Shown here: positions 5,718 through 6,823 of the stretch, piece after piece
Position numbering within the stretch: position 1 is the stretch's first letter
Layout of the letters: every line of letters begins with the position of its first letter
Source of the DNA: Bifidobacterium breve
GTDB lineage: Bacteria; Bacteroidota; Bacteroidia; Chitinophagales; Chitinophagaceae
Length of the DNA stretch: 6,823 nucleotides
Reading direction: 5' to 3'
NCBI GenBank assembly: GCA_943323935.2
Contig: CALPJR020000045.1
Location: 1 to 6,823, forward strand
Program-made: the position numbers and the translations under genes
The notes under the pieces: generated by a model
Database searches by the model: none
Told to the model about the DNA's origin: nothing
The model's input: only the letters and a program-made list of their open reading frames with translations

Positions 5718-6823
5718 ATGCAATTTTTACAAGAATTAAAAATTCAAAAAGAAAACGAAGGTAGTTCTACAGGCGCGAAATGGATTCAAAGCAAGGGTGA
5801 AATGATTTCCTCTTTTTCTCCAGTGGACAATCAATTGATTGGTGCAGTTGTAACTACAGATCAAGCTGCATATGAGCAAGTGATTGAGACAGCACAAAAT
5901 GCATTTTTACAATGGCGTAATTGGCCAGCACCAAAAAGAGGTGAAGTCGTTAGACAACTAGGCGAAGCTTTAAGAAAAGATAAAGCAGCACTAGGTCAGT
6001 TAGTGAGCTATGAAATGGGGAAAAGCCTACAAGAAGGATTAGGAGAAGTACAAGAGATGATTGACATCTGCGATTTCGCAGTTGGATTGTCTAGACAATT
6101 ATATGGTTTGACAATGCACAGTGAAAGACCATCCCATAGAATGTATGAACAATGGCATCCGATGGGTATAGTTGGTATTATTTCTGCATTTAATTTCCCT
6201 GTAGCAGTATGGAGCTGGAATGCAGCACTTGCTTGGGTTTGCGGTAATGTAACCGTATGGAAGCCAAGTGAGAAAACACCATTATGTGGTAATGCCATTC
6301 AAAAGATTGTTGAAAAAGTATTTGCAGACAATGATGTGCCAGAAGGTGTGAATAATTTAATCCAAGGAGGACGTGCTGTAGGAGAATGGATGAGTAAGGA
6401 CACAAGGATACCACTGGTTTCTGCAACAGGATCTACTCGTATGGGTAAGGAATTGAATAAAGAAGTTGCAGGTCGTTTAGGTAAAACAATTTTAGAATTA
6501 GGAGGTAATAACGCGATCATTATTACAGAACATGCGGACTTAGACATGTCCTTAATTGGGGCTGTATTTGGAGCGGTTGGTACTGCAGGACAAAGATGTA
6601 CAAGCACCAGGAGATTGATCATACATGAAAAAATTTATGACCAATTTGTAGAAAAATTAGTAAAGGCCTACCAACAAATTAAAATTGGAGATCCATTGGA
6701 TAGCAATAACCACATGGGGCCATTGATAGATAAAGATGCAGTAAAAATGTATTTGCAATCTATTGAAGCTTGTAAAAATGAAGGTGGCAAATTTATTGTT
6801 GAAGGTGGTGTATTGGAAGGTGC
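5718..6823 (+). CDS. ALDH7/antiquitin-type aldehyde dehydrogenase, probable aminoadipate-semialdehyde (piperideine-6-carboxylate) dehydrogenase, 3'-truncated
   Basis: The first 368 codons of an expected ~510 are present; the frame is open to the window edge. The reading frame begins MQFLQELKIQKENEG, like the start of ALDH7 proteins, and follows them closely: PAPKRGEVVRQLGEALR at 70-86, EMGKSLQEGLGEVQEMIDIC at 99-118, AFNFPVAVW at 157-165, VWKPSEKTP at 180-188, ILELGGNNAI at 258-267 and GTAGQRCTSTRRL at 288-300. The catalytic set is complete: Asn159 (oxyanion), Lys182 (NAD+ ribose), Glu260 (general base) and Cys294 (nucleophile). Glu113 and Arg293 align with the residues that bind aminoadipate semialdehyde in human ALDH7A1 (Glu121, Arg301), so the likely reaction is NAD+-dependent oxidation of that aldehyde in lysine catabolism. 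One small difference is SATGST at 235-240 where most members have SFTGST. The start is 2 bases after the previous stop, so it belongs to the same operon although its pathway is unrelated. Betaine- or other aldehyde specificity cannot be ruled out. Confidence 0.93.
   Translation, partial: MQFLQELKIQKENEGSSTGAKWIQSKGEMISSFSPVDNQLIGAVVTTDQAAYEQVIETAQNAFLQWRNWPAPKRGEVVRQLGEALRKDKAALGQLVSYEMGKSLQEGLGEVQEMIDICDFAVGLSRQLYGLTMHSERPSHRMYEQWHPMGIVGIISAFNFPVAVWSWNAALAWVCGNVTVWKPSEKTPLCGNAIQKIVEKVFADNDVPEGVNNLIQGGRAVGEWMSKDTRIPLVSATGSTRMGKELNKEVAGRLGKTILELGGNNAIIITEHADLDMSLIGAVFGAVGTAGQRCTSTRRLIIHEKIYDQFVEKLVKAYQQIKIGDPLDSNNHMGPLIDKDAVKMYLQSIEACKNEGGKFIVEGGVLEG

Noticed and set aside
6008..6622. Three overlapping minus-strand open frames (6008-6298, 6190-6426, 6299-6622)
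   Set aside because: All are antisense to the aldehyde dehydrogenase, which has complete catalytic motifs across this stretch. The antisense products show no domain pattern.

Overview
The window looks like ordinary chromosome from a member of the Bacteroidota, most likely of the Chitinophagaceae/Sphingobacteriales type. The evidence is AT-rich DNA, TAnnTTTG-type promoter boxes upstream of genes, no convincing Shine-Dalgarno sequences, and a lipoprotein of the DUF4270 type beside a short glycogen-synthase-like protein. I recall that pair as characteristic of this phylum. No rRNA, tRNA, CRISPR array, insertion sequence, prophage or attachment site is visible. No stretch without a gene is longer than about 160 bases.

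Layout. The left part reads on the minus strand. A 3'-truncated RlmB/TrmH-type RNA 2'-O-methyltransferase runs off the left edge (1-368). It is separated from metK (444-1697) by a strong intrinsic terminator. Upstream of metK is a gene for a DUF4270-like outer lipoprotein (1780-3255), preceded with an 11-base gap by a 272-residue, single-domain, motif-degenerate starch/glycogen-synthase-like gene (3267-4085). A divergent promoter region (4086-4241) separates these from a tightly packed plus-strand operon. That operon holds an LPG-synthase/flippase-like membrane protein (4242-5225), a stand-alone heptose-1-phosphate nucleotidyltransferase (5227-5715), and an ALDH7/antiquitin-type aldehyde dehydrogenase (5718 to the right edge, truncated). 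The gaps between these three genes are 1 and 2 bases.

How the genes work together. metK makes S-adenosylmethionine, which the neighbouring methyltransferase would use, but SAM is a universal cofactor and each gene appears to have its own promoter. The short glycogen-synthase-like gene and the DUF4270 gene form one transcription unit. The plus-strand operon mixes envelope functions (a polytopic membrane protein and heptose activation for LPS) with an aldehyde dehydrogenase that keeps the residues expected of an aminoadipate-semialdehyde (lysine catabolism) enzyme.

I see no clearly new system. The most interesting items are the degenerate half-length glycogen synthase coupled to a lipoprotein of unknown function, the possible loss of panC/panD from this locus, and a possible leaderless start for the methyltransferase just downstream of the metK terminator.
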